From: Streptomyces sp. NBC_00620
GTDB lineage: Bacteria; Actinomycetota; Actinomycetes; Streptomycetales; Streptomycetaceae
Direction of reading: 5' to 3'
Assembly (NCBI RefSeq): GCF_026341825.1
Contig: NZ_JAPENY010000003.1
Coordinates: 372,001 to 436,000 of the forward strand
Length of the DNA stretch: 64,000 bases
The notes under the pieces were generated by a model. It was not told where the DNA came from and did not search any database. It was given only the letters and a program-made list of their open reading frames with translations. A program made the translations under genes and the position numbers. Positions 44,037 to 53,007 of the stretch are shown in pieces. Position 1 is the first letter of the stretch. Each line of letters opens with the position of its first letter.

Positions 44037-45068
44037 ATGTCGCAGGACGTCAGGTTTGACCTCCCGTTCAAGACCCCCGTCAGTGAGCATCTTGAATACG
44101 CCCGGGAGCGCCACCTGCGCTGGGTGTGGGACATGGGCCTGGTGCGCAGCCAGGCCGGTTTCGAGGAGTATCAGTCCTGGGACCTCCCCCAAGCGGCCGC
44201 GCGCACCTACCCCCACGCCTCGGCCGACGACATGGTCGTCCTGATGAACTGGTTCTCCCTGGCCTTCCTTTTCGACGACCAGTTCGACACCGGCAAACCC
44301 GACCGCGCGGACCGGATAGCCGAGGTCGCACGGGAGTTGATAACCACTCCGCTCCGTCCCGCCGGGACCCCGCCTCGGGTGGAGTGCCCGATCACCGTCG
44401 CCTGGGCGGAGGTCTGGGCCCACCTCTCGGACGGCATGTCACTGACCTGGCGCACGCGGTTCGCGGCCTCCTGGGGGAGGTTCCTGGTGGCGCACACCGA
44501 GGAGGTCGACCTGGCGGCCCGGGGCCTGGCGGGCACGCTCGGCATCGAGGAGTACGCCGAGTTCCGGCGCCGCACGGTGGGCATCCACCACAGCATCGAC
44601 GCGGGTGAACGCAGTCGGGGCTTCGAGGTGCCGGCACAGGTGCAGGCGCATCCCCTCATGGTCCGGATGCGGGATCTGGCCGCCGACACCATCGGGTTCA
44701 TGAACGACATCCACTCCTTCGAGCGGGAGAAACGCCGAGGGGACGGCCACAACCTGATCGCCGTACTGCACCGGGAGCGCGGCTGCACCTGGGAGGAGGC
44801 CGCCGCGGAGGCGTACCGGATGACCACGGAGTGCCTCGACGAGTACCTCGAACTCGAGGGCCAGGTACCGCGCATGTGCGAGGAACTCGGTCTCACGGCC
44901 GAACAGCGGGTCCAGGTGCGGATGGGCGTGGAGGCGATCCAGCACTGGATCAACGGCAACTACGAATGGGCGCTGACCTCGGGGCGTTACGCCGCGGCCA
45001 AGGAAGGCCCGGCCGCCACGGCCGAGTTGGCGGGCAAGGGATCACTGGACGATCTGCTGGCGGTGTGA
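44037..45068 (+). CDS. Class I terpene synthase (bacterial sesquiterpene-cyclase type)
   Basis: 343 residues from the ATG at 44037, with GAGAGGA 5 nt upstream (an ATG at 44016 is in frame but has no site). The first metal motif is DDQFD at residues 80-84, and the second is NDIHSFEREKRR, a full NDxxSxxxE, starting near residue 223. A C-terminal RY pair (SGRYAA) closes the active site. All match functional class I cyclases that ionise farnesyl or geranyl diphosphate with three Mg2+. The product cannot be predicted from the motifs. The gene faces a conservon with a P450 across a strong terminator. Confidence 0.93.
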   Translation: MSQDVRFDLPFKTPVSEHLEYARERHLRWVWDMGLVRSQAGFEEYQSWDLPQAAARTYPHASADDMVVLMNWFSLAFLFDDQFDTGKPDRADRIAEVARELITTPLRPAGTPPRVECPITVAWAEVWAHLSDGMSLTWRTRFAASWGRFLVAHTEEVDLAARGLAGTLGIEEYAEFRRRTVGIHHSIDAGERSRGFEVPAQVQAHPLMVRMRDLAADTIGFMNDIHSFEREKRRGDGHNLIAVLHRERGCTWEEAAAEAYRMTTECLDEYLELEGQVPRMCEELGLTAEQRVQVRMGVEAIQHWINGNYEWALTSGRYAAAKEGPAATAELAGKGSLDDLLAV

Positions 45069-45091
45069 CGCTGCGGTTCACGCCGTGAACG

Positions 45092-45128
45092 GCTGCTGCC
45101 CGGCCGGACGTACCGGCCGGGCAGCAGC
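45092..45128. terminator. Strong bidirectional terminator between terpene synthase and P450
   Basis: Perfect 16-bp arms GCTGCTGCCCGGCCGG (45092-45107) and CCGGCCGGGCAGCAGC (45113-45128) around a 5-nt loop, located between two converging stop codons. With no T run on either side it would act in both directions as a GC-rich stem. Confidence 0.8.
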
Positions 45129-45140
45129 GGTCACGAACGG

Positions 45141-46433
45141 TCAGACCCCGGCGGTCTGCGCCGTGAACTCGACCGGGAGCGAGTCGAGACGCGCTTCCCA
45201 CGTAGAGGCGGTCGAGGTGAGTTCGTCGGCCGCCACGGCCAGGCGCAGGCCCGGCAGCCGGTGGAGCAGGACGTCGACGGCCGTTTCGATGATGGCCTGG
45301 CCGATGTTCTGGCCCGGGCACTCGTGCGGGCCGCCGCTGAACGCGAGGTGCGACTGATTGCCGTACAGGGACACGCCCGCGTCGGGCCGGATCTCCGGGT
45401 CGAGGTTGCCCGCGGTGAGCCCGAGCACCAGCAGGTCGCCCTCCTTGATGTGGAGTCCGCCGAGTTCGAGATCGGCGGTGGCGAAGCGCCCCGGAAGGAC
45501 GGCCAGTGGCGGGGTGTTCCACATGACGTCCTCGACGACCGAGGAGACGTTGAGCTGGCCGCTGACCAGACCCGCGAGCCGGGAGGTGTCGGTGAGGATC
45601 AGTTGCAGCACCCGGGCCAGCAGGTTGCTGGTGGTGGTGTGCGCGGTGATCAGCACCAGGCGCAGATGGTTGAGGATCTCGTCGTCGTCGAGGTCGGCGT
45701 GGTGTTCGAGGAGCCCGCTGGTGAAGTCGGAGCCGGGCTCGACGCGCTTGCGCTCGGTGAGTTCCGCGAGGATGCGCATGATGCGGTCGTTGTGGACGAG
45801 GGCGTCCTCACCGCCCTTGATCACATGGGCACAGGACACGGCCAGACTGCGTCCCTCTCCCTCGGCGAGTCCGAAGACCCTGGTCAGGACGAGCATCGGC
45901 AGGTACTCGGCGTACGCGACCACCAGGTCGGCGCTCCCCGCGTCCGCGAACGCGTCGATCTGCTTGTTCGCGAAGTGCGTGACATGGCGGCGGATGCCGC
46001 GCCCGGCCATGGCCTGCAGATTGTCGGTGACCGCGCCGCGCAGTCTGCGGTGCGGTTCACCGTCCTGGGACACGCAGTCGGGGCGCCAGCCCACCATCTG
46101 CATCAGCGGGGACGCGTTGTCCACGCGTCCTTCCTTCCAGTCCCGCCAGATACGCGAATCCCGGCTGAACTGGCGGGGGTTGTCGAGCACCCGCCGGTTC
46201 TCCCGGTAGCCGAGGACCAGCCACGCCGGGACGTCGCCCTCGAGCAGTATCGGAGCGACCGCGCCGTGCTCCTTGCGCAGCCGCGCGTAGATTCCGTGCG
46301 GGTCCAGCGCCGCGTCCGGCCCGTACAGCCGGGTGAGGTCGTCCGCACCACCGGACGCGCCACCGTCCACTCCGCCGTGCGCGACGGGGCAGCCGCGGGG
46401 AGCGTCGGGACCGTTTAAGGGCTGGTCGTTCAT
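45141..46433 (-). CDS. CYP157-like cytochrome P450 lacking ExxR, last gene of conservon; TTA codon 6
   Basis: 430 residues. The haem-binding loop is present as FSGGPHECPGQNIG, with the ligand Cys. The K-helix, which should be ExxR, reads EDVMWNTPP, and the I-helix ITAHTTTSNLL lacks the usual acidic residue before Thr. This combination is the mark of the CYP157 family of conservons, for which loss of ExxR has been reported. The start ATG overlaps the CvnD stop (ATGA), and codon 6 (46416-46418) is TTA. Whether the enzyme is a monooxygenase is not known. Confidence 0.9.
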   Translation of the reverse strand: MNDQPLNGPDAPRGCPVAHGGVDGGASGGADDLTRLYGPDAALDPHGIYARLRKEHGAVAPILLEGDVPAWLVLGYRENRRVLDNPRQFSRDSRIWRDWKEGRVDNASPLMQMVGWRPDCVSQDGEPHRRLRGAVTDNLQAMAGRGIRRHVTHFANKQIDAFADAGSADLVVAYAEYLPMLVLTRVFGLAEGEGRSLAVSCAHVIKGGEDALVHNDRIMRILAELTERKRVEPGSDFTSGLLEHHADLDDDEILNHLRLVLITAHTTTSNLLARVLQLILTDTSRLAGLVSGQLNVSSVVEDVMWNTPPLAVLPGRFATADLELGGLHIKEGDLLVLGLTAGNLDPEIRPDAGVSLYGNQSHLAFSGGPHECPGQNIGQAIIETAVDVLLHRLPGLRLAVAADELTSTASTWEARLDSLPVEFTAQTAGV

Positions 46434-47035
46434 CGGGACTCCAGTGCGACTGCCGAGCGTTCCTTGAGGTGACGTATCAGCGCGATGAGCACGTCACGGC
46501 TGGATGCCCGGTCACGGGCGTCGCAGGCGACGACCGGGATGTGCGGTGAGATGTCCAGCGCGTCGCGGATCTCCTCGACCGGGTGGTCCTTGGAATCGGG
46601 GAAGACGTTCAGGGCGATGACGAAGGGGACGTCCTGCCGCTCCATCTCCTCGATCGCCCGGAAGCTGGAGGCCAGCCGTCGGGTGTCGACCAGGACCACC
46701 GCCCCGAGGGCGCCCTTGAACAGACCGTTCCACAGGAACCAGAACCGCTCCTGGCCCGGCGTCCCGAACAGGTACAGCACCAGCTCGTCGTTGATGCCGA
46801 TCTTGCCGAAGTCCAGGCTGACGGTGGTCTCCGTCTTGTCCGCGACCCCGATCAGGTTGTCGACGTCCGCGCTGGCCTGGGTCAGTGTCTCCTCGGTCGT
46901 CAGCGGCTTGATGTCGCTGACGGAGCGCACCATGGTGGTTTTTCCGGTGCCGAAGCCTCCGGCGATCATCACCTTCACCGAGCGGGTGCCGCCGTCCGAC
47001 CCCCGGTCGGGATGGTCAAAGCCTTTGAAGTCCAC
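46430..47035 (-). CDS. cvnD: Conservon GTP-binding protein CvnD
   Basis: 201 residues from the GTG at 47035, chosen because GAGGAGG lies 6 nt upstream; a longer start at 47050 has no such site. G1 is GGFGTGKTTM, G3 is FGTPGQERF, and DTRRLASSF follows. The NKxD motif is replaced by NVFP, as in conservon Ras-like proteins. It acts with the CvnA-C components in a membrane-associated, eukaryote-like sensing module. It overlaps CvnC by 20 bp. Confidence 0.9.
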   Translation of the reverse strand: MDFKGFDHPDRGSDGGTRSVKVMIAGGFGTGKTTMVRSVSDIKPLTTEETLTQASADVDNLIGVADKTETTVSLDFGKIGINDELVLYLFGTPGQERFWFLWNGLFKGALGAVVLVDTRRLASSFRAIEEMERQDVPFVIALNVFPDSKDHPVEEIRDALDISPHIPVVACDARDRASSRDVLIALIRHLKERSAVALESR

Positions 47036-47387
47036 TGAGTACCTCCTCAAGGAGCGCGAGGTCGGGCCCGCTGCCGGCGCCTGACGCCGGGATCGGATTA
47101 CGGGCTTCGACGCCGCCTGCGTCCAGCAGATCGGTCAGGAGCACCGCGAGAATGTTGAAGGGCAGTCCGAGATGGGCGCCGAGTTCGGCGACCGACAGCG
47201 GCTCGCGGCAGCGCCGGACGATCTCCTCGTGCTCGTGCTGCATCCCCGGGGACGGGGCGGCGCGGGAGACGATCAGGGTCGCCACGTCAAGACTCGACGC
47301 CGAACCGCCCGGTCCGCTGCGACCACCGGTGAGGACGTAGTAGCGCTCGAGACCGGACGGGTCCGTGGGCCGGCGGGGAGCACTCAT
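47016..47387 (-). CDS. cvnC: Conservon protein CvnC (DUF742)
   Basis: 123 residues. The DUF742 pattern is clear: RYYVLTGGRSGP, DVATLIVS, EEIVRRCREPLSVAELGAHLGLPFNILAVLLTDLLDAG (a winged-helix-like core). Starts in an ATGA overlap with CvnB. Function in the conservon is structural or regulatory and not fully known. Confidence 0.9.
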   Translation of the reverse strand: MSAPRRPTDPSGLERYYVLTGGRSGPGGSASSLDVATLIVSRAAPSPGMQHEHEEIVRRCREPLSVAELGAHLGLPFNILAVLLTDLLDAGGVEARNPIPASGAGSGPDLALLEEVLSGLQRL

Positions 47388-47794
47388 CCAGAGTGCTCCT
47401 CCAGGCGCGGAGTGGTGCCGAGGAGCTCACCCATCCTGCGGGCCAGATCCCTCATCTGATGGCCGAGAAGACCCTGGTCGAGGCCTTCCTTGGCGAGCAC
47501 TCCGAGGTACGTCTCCACGCCGGCCCGCACCACGAACAGGTGGCCGCCGTCCACCTCGATCATCGCGAGCCGCAGCTGCCCGGCGTACTTGGGGAACTGC
47601 TCGGCCACCGGCTGGGCGAGCGCCTGGAGGCCCGCCACGACGGCCGCGAAGCGGTCCACGTCGTCGGGGTCCTCGGCGCCGTAGGAGGTGATGGCCTTGC
47701 CGTCGCTCGATGCCACGAGGGCGAAGCGGATCTCCTGGATGCTCTCCGTCAGGTCGCGGAGCGCCCAGCTCACGTCGGTTCCCTGTTGCGTCAT
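47384..47794 (-). CDS. cvnB: Conservon roadblock/LC7 protein CvnB
   Basis: 136 residues of Roadblock/LC7 fold: LTESIQEIRFALVASSDGKA, FAAVVAGLQALAQPVAEQF and VRAGVETYLGVLAKEGLDQGLLG. In conservons this protein is thought to regulate the CvnD GTPase. It begins 5 bp after the CvnA stop. Confidence 0.92.
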   Translation of the reverse strand: MTQQGTDVSWALRDLTESIQEIRFALVASSDGKAITSYGAEDPDDVDRFAAVVAGLQALAQPVAEQFPKYAGQLRLAMIEVDGGHLFVVRAGVETYLGVLAKEGLDQGLLGHQMRDLARRMGELLGTTPRLEEHSG

Positions 47795-47799
47795 GTGGA

Positions 47800-49638
47800 C
47801 TAGTCGCTCTCTTCAGTGCGGTGCTCGTTGAACTCGCGCCCGGCAGTCGTCTCGCCGGAGCCGGTCCGTTCGCGGTCCGCGGTGGTGTCGCCGAGTGCTG
47901 CCGGTTCGCGGTCCGCGGTGTTCTCGCCGACGGCTGCCGGTTCGCGGTCCGTGGTCGTCGCGTGCGGCGGTCCGCTCTCGCGGCCGGCCGTGGCGAAGGC
48001 GGCGAGGCCGGTGAAGGACGCGTCCGGCGGTACGGCGGCCACGGTCTCCTCCGTTCGCTCGGCGGAGGCAGGGCGCGCCGACGGTGTCGCCGGATCGTTC
48101 CGCCGGCTCCTGCGCCGGGGCAGTCCGCCGGGCGTGGTGTCCACGGCTTCCTCGGCGGACGCCTCGGGCTCGGCCTCGACCGGCTCGGGTGTCACCACGG
48201 CGGCCGGGGCCGGTTCGGTGACGGCGGCGGGCAGCTGGCTGAAGTACTTGTGCGGGACCACGACGACCACCGAGGTGCCGAGCCAGGGCGAGTCGGCGAA
48301 GGTGACCCGGATTCCGTATCGGCGGGCGAGTGAACCCACCACGCGCAGACCGAGGTTGGCGTCCTCCGACACACCGCCGAGGCCGGGGCCCGCCGCGGTT
48401 CCTTCGAGCGCCTGGGCGGCCTCCTGCTTCTTCTCCTCGCTGAGGCCCTTGCCCGCGTCCTGGATCTCGATGCCGACGCCGTTGGGGACCTCCTTGCCGG
48501 AGACGACCACGGGTTCGGTGGGCGGTGAATAGCGCGCCGCGTTGTCCAGGAGGTGGGCGAAGATCAGCGTGAGGTGGTCCACCAGACCGCCGTCGACGCC
48601 GAGTTCGGGGAGGTGGCGCACCTGGACGCGGTCGAAGTCCTTGATACGGCCGATACCACCGCGGACCACACTGAGCAGCCGCTGCGGCTCCTGCCACTGA
48701 CGTCCGGGGCGGTCGGAGCCGCCGAGCACGCCGATGCTGGCGGCGAGCCGGTCGGCGGGGCCGATCTCCTGGTCGAGCTCCATGAGGCCCTGGGCGACCG
48801 CGGGCAGCCGCCCGTGTTCGCCCTGCATCTCGTGCAGGCGCCCGCGCAGCTTGCTGGTCAGCACATGGATACGGCTGCCGATGCTGATCACGGCCTGTTC
48901 GGCCGAGGTGGAACGGTCGAACTCCCGCTCCACGCCGATCAGCGCGGTCCTGAGCACCTTGCGCAGCTCGGCCTGCAGATCGGGACCGACCTCCGCGCAC
49001 TGTGTGACGGACGGCAGGAGGTCGTCGATCGCGTCTCCGGCCCGCAGCCGCTTCAGTGCTTCGGGCAGCTGTTCGTCGGCGAGAAGGGCGACCGCCGCCC
49101 GCTGCCCGGCCAGTTGTTCCTGCCAGACCTCGGTCTGCGCGGCGAGCGTGGACTCGGAGGCCGCGGTCTGCTCGGCGATCCGGGCCGCGTAGGCCTCCAT
49201 CTGCTGGGCGAGCCGGGCCTCGTAGGTGTGCGTCTCCTCCGCGAGCCGAGCCTCGTAGGCGTGCGTCTCCTCGGTGAGCCGCGCCTCATAGGTCTGGGCC
49301 TGCTCGGTCAGCTGGGCTTCCCAAGCGGAGTGCTCGGCCGCGAACTTCCGCTCCAGGCCTGACGCGTGCTGTTGCCACTGCTGGGTGAGCTCGGACTGCG
49401 AGGCACGGAAGTCGCCCGAGTTCCGGCGCAGTTGGAGCTGGGCGCGGACGAGGAGCCGTACGCAGACGGCACTTGCCGCGGTGGCCGCGGCGCCGGCGAA
49501 GGTCGCGGGTATCTGGGTCTGGTCGGGTCCCACGACCACGGCTGTGACGGTTCCGGCACCTAAGGCCAGCGGCATCAGCCACCAGCTGTACCAGGCGACC
49601 GGTGCCCGCGCCGCCGGGGGCGGAGTGGCGAGTTCCAT
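47800..49638 (-). CDS. cvnA: Conservon sensor kinase-like protein CvnA; TTA codon near start
   Basis: 612 residues from the ATG at 49638, which has GAAGG 6 nt upstream (an ATG at 49644 abuts it). Two membrane helices lie in the first 60 residues. A coiled coil from about 75 to 190 is made of 11-residue near-repeats (EETHAYEARLA, EETHTYEARLA, QQMEAYAARIA). A HATPase_c domain follows at about 350-480 (LDNAARYSPP, DAGKGLSEE, GLRVVGSLARRYGI). The last 40 residues carry a 12-residue repeat, TADREPAALGDT-like, about 3.5 copies, suggesting slippage and a disordered tail. The Leu codon at 49561-49563 is TTA (codon 26). Confidence 0.9.
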   Translation of the reverse strand: MELATPPPAARAPVAWYSWWLMPLALGAGTVTAVVVGPDQTQIPATFAGAAATAASAVCVRLLVRAQLQLRRNSGDFRASQSELTQQWQQHASGLERKFAAEHSAWEAQLTEQAQTYEARLTEETHAYEARLAEETHTYEARLAQQMEAYAARIAEQTAASESTLAAQTEVWQEQLAGQRAAVALLADEQLPEALKRLRAGDAIDDLLPSVTQCAEVGPDLQAELRKVLRTALIGVEREFDRSTSAEQAVISIGSRIHVLTSKLRGRLHEMQGEHGRLPAVAQGLMELDQEIGPADRLAASIGVLGGSDRPGRQWQEPQRLLSVVRGGIGRIKDFDRVQVRHLPELGVDGGLVDHLTLIFAHLLDNAARYSPPTEPVVVSGKEVPNGVGIEIQDAGKGLSEEKKQEAAQALEGTAAGPGLGGVSEDANLGLRVVGSLARRYGIRVTFADSPWLGTSVVVVVPHKYFSQLPAAVTEPAPAAVVTPEPVEAEPEASAEEAVDTTPGGLPRRRSRRNDPATPSARPASAERTEETVAAVPPDASFTGLAAFATAGRESGPPHATTTDREPAAVGENTADREPAALGDTTADRERTGSGETTAGREFNEHRTEESD

Positions 49639-49883
49639 CTGCATCCTTCGAAAGCAACACGATCGAACAGGGGGGTATGCAGGCGCGATACGTGCCGAGC
49701 ACGCAGCGCTGGGCGACCGAGTGTGTTCGCTTCAACTCGCAACGCCGCAGGGGAGCTTATCTGGTCCGAGATCAAAACGATCAACCCCCCTTCTCACATC
49801 GGTGAGTATTCGGTCACTCTCCGACAGGAATGCGCAGAGTCTCCCCATCTGATCGGCGGCCGTGCTGCCAGGTCCCGGTGAGG

Positions 49884-51476
49884 TCAAGATCTGCGGAGCA
49901 TGCGGTTGGCGCCGGCGGCGGCCGTCGTCGCGAGCAGCCAGCCCAGGCAGACGAGCACGACGGTCGCCCATTGCAGCCCGCCACGGGGGCTGAACGCCTC
50001 CTCCTGCCCGAAGTCGACGAGCGGGATCACCAGGTCGAAGGTGTAGATGGCGGCCTGGAAGTGGGGAGGTTTGCCCGGGTCGAGCGCCTGCGGAGGCCAT
50101 CGGGTGAACAGCAGGATTCCGCTGAGCATGATCGCGCACAGCCACCACACGGCACGCATCGGCCGATAGCCGTATCCGACGGTGACGTCCTGGAGCCCGC
50201 TCCACACCCGCCCCGGCCACGGCAGTGTGCCGCGCAACCGCCGCTGCTTGGCGAGCAGCACCGTGCGCGCGTCGGCGTCGTGGCCGTGCAGGCCGTACGC
50301 TGCCGCGAGCTGCTCGTACGGCTGCGGGGTGAAGCCCTCCGGATCACGGGTGAGCAGGGGAAGCCGCTGCACCGCCGGGAGTTGGGGCAACAGGCTGTCG
50401 TACAGGACACCTTCGAGGCGGACCGTGCTCGGCCAGCTGTCCGGTGCGCCGCGCAATATCGTCACCCGGGTGTGACTGAGGTCGACGGTGCCGCGCACGG
50501 GTTCCCGGGGGCGCAGGGCGAGTTCGGAGGCCGTGGAGCGGCGGCAGGTCAGGGCGGGGGTCCCCGCCGGTACGTCGATGACCGCGTCGTGGAAGCAGAC
50601 CCGGCTGCGCACGGTGATGCTGCTGAGCGTGACCCTGCCGCGCGCGGTGAACCCGTCACAGCAGTTGAACACCGCGCCCACGTCGATGCCGTGGGCGCGC
50701 AGGGCCGGTCCGTGATCCGCGGCGAGCGAGGCCCCTTCGAAGAGGGCGCCGCCGCCCACCCGGGCGTCGCACAGGTCGACGGTGCCTTCGGCGACGAGCC
50801 CGCCGCGGCAGTTCAAGTCCCCGCCTATGTGCAGCCTGTTGGCCTTGAGCGCGTTCCCCTCCGGGTTGATCAGCTCGGCGCGCTTGAGTACGACGCTGCC
50901 GCGCACCGAGGTGTCCCGCAGGTCCGTGCAGCCGTCGACGCGCAGCCCCCAGCCTGCCTGGATGTCCCCTCCCACCGTGGCGCACACCAGTTGCAGGGCC
51001 CCCTCACCGCGGCGTTCACCGCGCCCGGTCAGATGGCTGTTCTCCACCTGCAGGGTGCCACCGATCGAGGCGCCGTAGAGATCCATGGGCCCCTCCACCC
51101 GGCACCCGGCGATCTCGCACTTCCCGCCGATCGTCACTCCCACCGCGGACAGCGCGGGCAGTACGCAGTCACGCATCTCCAGGGCACCCAGCGAGGCGCC
51201 GTCGAGGCAAGGGGCGTGCTCGAAGCGGCAGTTGCGCAGCCGCAGGGTGCCCGCCACGACGGCCTCGGCCAGGTCGAGCCGCTCGGTGATCCGCACATCC
51301 CTGAGCCTCAGCCGGGGCAGATGTCCCGGCTCGGGTGGCGGCGGGGCGAGCAGCAGCCTCCGTACGACGGACGCCCTGACCTCACCCCCGTCCGTGTACC
51401 ACTCCCCCCTACGGAAAGCGGCCCACATCCCCCGCTCACTCCCGCTCCACCCAGCCGGCGCGAGGCTGCCCGACAC
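49884..51476 (-). CDS. Membrane protein with layered beta-rich repeats (actinobacterial 'membrane-associated oxidoreductase')
   Basis: 530 residues from a GTG at 51476 with GGGAG 5 nt upstream; an ATG at 51512 would add 12 residues. Residues about 60-370 are a series of roughly 20-residue units, each with a strand such as LRLRNCRFEHAPCLDGASLG or GGTLQVENSHL, similar to pentapeptide or beta-helix repeats. The last 150 residues hold two membrane helices (MRAVWWLCAIMLSGILLF; WATVVLVCLGWLLATTAAAGA). Similar Streptomyces proteins are usually labelled membrane-associated oxidoreductase without biochemical support, and I see no redox motif. Function unknown. Confidence 0.7.
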   Translation of the reverse strand: MSGSLAPAGWSGSERGMWAAFRRGEWYTDGGEVRASVVRRLLLAPPPPEPGHLPRLRLRDVRITERLDLAEAVVAGTLRLRNCRFEHAPCLDGASLGALEMRDCVLPALSAVGVTIGGKCEIAGCRVEGPMDLYGASIGGTLQVENSHLTGRGERRGEGALQLVCATVGGDIQAGWGLRVDGCTDLRDTSVRGSVVLKRAELINPEGNALKANRLHIGGDLNCRGGLVAEGTVDLCDARVGGGALFEGASLAADHGPALRAHGIDVGAVFNCCDGFTARGRVTLSSITVRSRVCFHDAVIDVPAGTPALTCRRSTASELALRPREPVRGTVDLSHTRVTILRGAPDSWPSTVRLEGVLYDSLLPQLPAVQRLPLLTRDPEGFTPQPYEQLAAAYGLHGHDADARTVLLAKQRRLRGTLPWPGRVWSGLQDVTVGYGYRPMRAVWWLCAIMLSGILLFTRWPPQALDPGKPPHFQAAIYTFDLVIPLVDFGQEEAFSPRGGLQWATVVLVCLGWLLATTAAAGANRMLRRS

Positions 51477-51653
51477 GTCAACTCCCTCTCCAGTTACAGA
51501 AGACGGCTGCATCGCTACCCGGCAGGCGCGCGCGGCAACCCGGGCCGCGGCAAGCCCGGCGGCCGAGTGGCGAACGACACGTATGGCGCCGGGGGCAAGG
51601 AGGGAAGCCATTTCAGCGCCATGATCACTGCGAAGAGGAGTCACTGAGCCGTC

Positions 51654-53003
51654 GTGACAATCACCGCGCCTCCCCCCATACCCAAGGCAGCGGGTTCGCT
51701 CCCGCTGCTGGGTCACGCGACCCCCCTCATGCGCGACAACCTCGCTTTCATCGCCTCGCTGCGAAGCTATGGCCGCCTGGTCGAGATCCGTATCCCCAAG
51801 CCGATGATCGTCGTCAACGACCCCGTGCTCATCCGCACCATGCTGGTGGACCTCGGACCGACCCTCGACAAGGGCCGGTTCTTCGAGAAGATGGGCCAGT
51901 TGCTGGGTGACAGTGTGGTCACCGCAGCGGGCTCCGAACACGTCCGCAAGCGCCGCCAGTTGCAGCCCGCCTTCCGGCACGCCGAGATCACCCGGTACGT
52001 CGACCTGATGCGTGAGCAGGTGACCGCCACGACGGCCGGCTGGAAGCCTGGCGAGGTGCTCGACGTGCGCGAGGTGATGGTCAAGCTGTCCCTGGACATG
52101 CTTGCCGCGACCGTCTTCTCCTCCAGCATCGACAAGGAGGCGTTCGATCAGCTGCGCCGCGACCTGTCCGTCGTCATGAACGGTGTCGGCACCAGGATCA
52201 TGCTGCCGGACTGGGCGGAGCGTCTGCCGCTGCCCGCCAACCGGCGCTTCACCGCCGCCCGCGACGCCGTCCGGGCCACCATCGGCGACGCGGTGGACAA
52301 GCTGCGCGACTCCGGCCGCGACACCGGCGACATGCTGTCCCTGCTGCTGAACGCCGAGGACGAGGAGACCGGTGAAACGCTGACCGGCCATCAGATCTGT
52401 TCGGAGATCCTGACGTTGGCGGTGGCCGGCACGGAGACCACGGCCTCCGTCCTGTCCTGGGTGCTGTACGAACTCGCCCGCAATCCCGGGGTCGGGGAGA
52501 AGGTCCACGCCGAACTGGACGAGGTCCTCGGGGACCGTGCGGTGACCTTCGAGGACCTCACCCGGCTCCCCTACCTGGGCCGGGTGATCATGGAGGCCCT
52601 CCGCCTGCACCACACCGGCTGGCTCGTGACCCGCCGGACCCTGGACGTGACCCGCATCGGCGAGTGGGAGATCCCGGCCGGAACGGAGCTGGCGTACTGC
52701 CAGCACGCCCTGCACCGGGACCCCGAGCTCTTCCCCGATCCGCTCAGGTTCGACCCCGACCGGTGGCTGGACGAGAACCAGGCACGACTCGCCGAGGGGG
52801 CGTTCCTGCCCTTCGGCGCGGGCAAGCACAAGTGCATCGGCGACCGCTTCGCCCAGTCCGAACTGACCACGGCGATCGCGACGATCGTCCGGGACTGGCG
52901 TCTGGAGCTCGCCCCGGGCCAGACCGTCCGTCCCGTGGCCCGGGCCACCGTACGACCGAGCACCCTGCTGATGACGGCAAGTCCTCGGGTGGCAGCCGCG
53001 TGA
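51654..53003 (+). CDS. Canonical cytochrome P450
   Basis: 449 residues from a GTG at 51654. All P450 motifs are standard: I-helix AGTETTA, K-helix EALR, the PERF-like DPDRW and the haem loop FGAGKHKCIG with its Cys ligand. It is nearest to the class of longer bacterial P450s that resemble fatty-acid or terpene hydroxylases (GHQICSEILTLAVAGTETTAS). Divergent from the layered membrane protein; a DUF1304-TetR pair follows. The redox partner is unknown; the 3Fe-4S ferredoxin at 37.5 kb is possible. Confidence 0.92.
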   Translation: MTITAPPPIPKAAGSLPLLGHATPLMRDNLAFIASLRSYGRLVEIRIPKPMIVVNDPVLIRTMLVDLGPTLDKGRFFEKMGQLLGDSVVTAAGSEHVRKRRQLQPAFRHAEITRYVDLMREQVTATTAGWKPGEVLDVREVMVKLSLDMLAATVFSSSIDKEAFDQLRRDLSVVMNGVGTRIMLPDWAERLPLPANRRFTAARDAVRATIGDAVDKLRDSGRDTGDMLSLLLNAEDEETGETLTGHQICSEILTLAVAGTETTASVLSWVLYELARNPGVGEKVHAELDEVLGDRAVTFEDLTRLPYLGRVIMEALRLHHTGWLVTRRTLDVTRIGEWEIPAGTELAYCQHALHRDPELFPDPLRFDPDRWLDENQARLAEGAFLPFGAGKHKCIGDRFAQSELTTAIATIVRDWRLELAPGQTVRPVARATVRPSTLLMTASPRVAAA

Positions 53004-53007
53004 TTTC

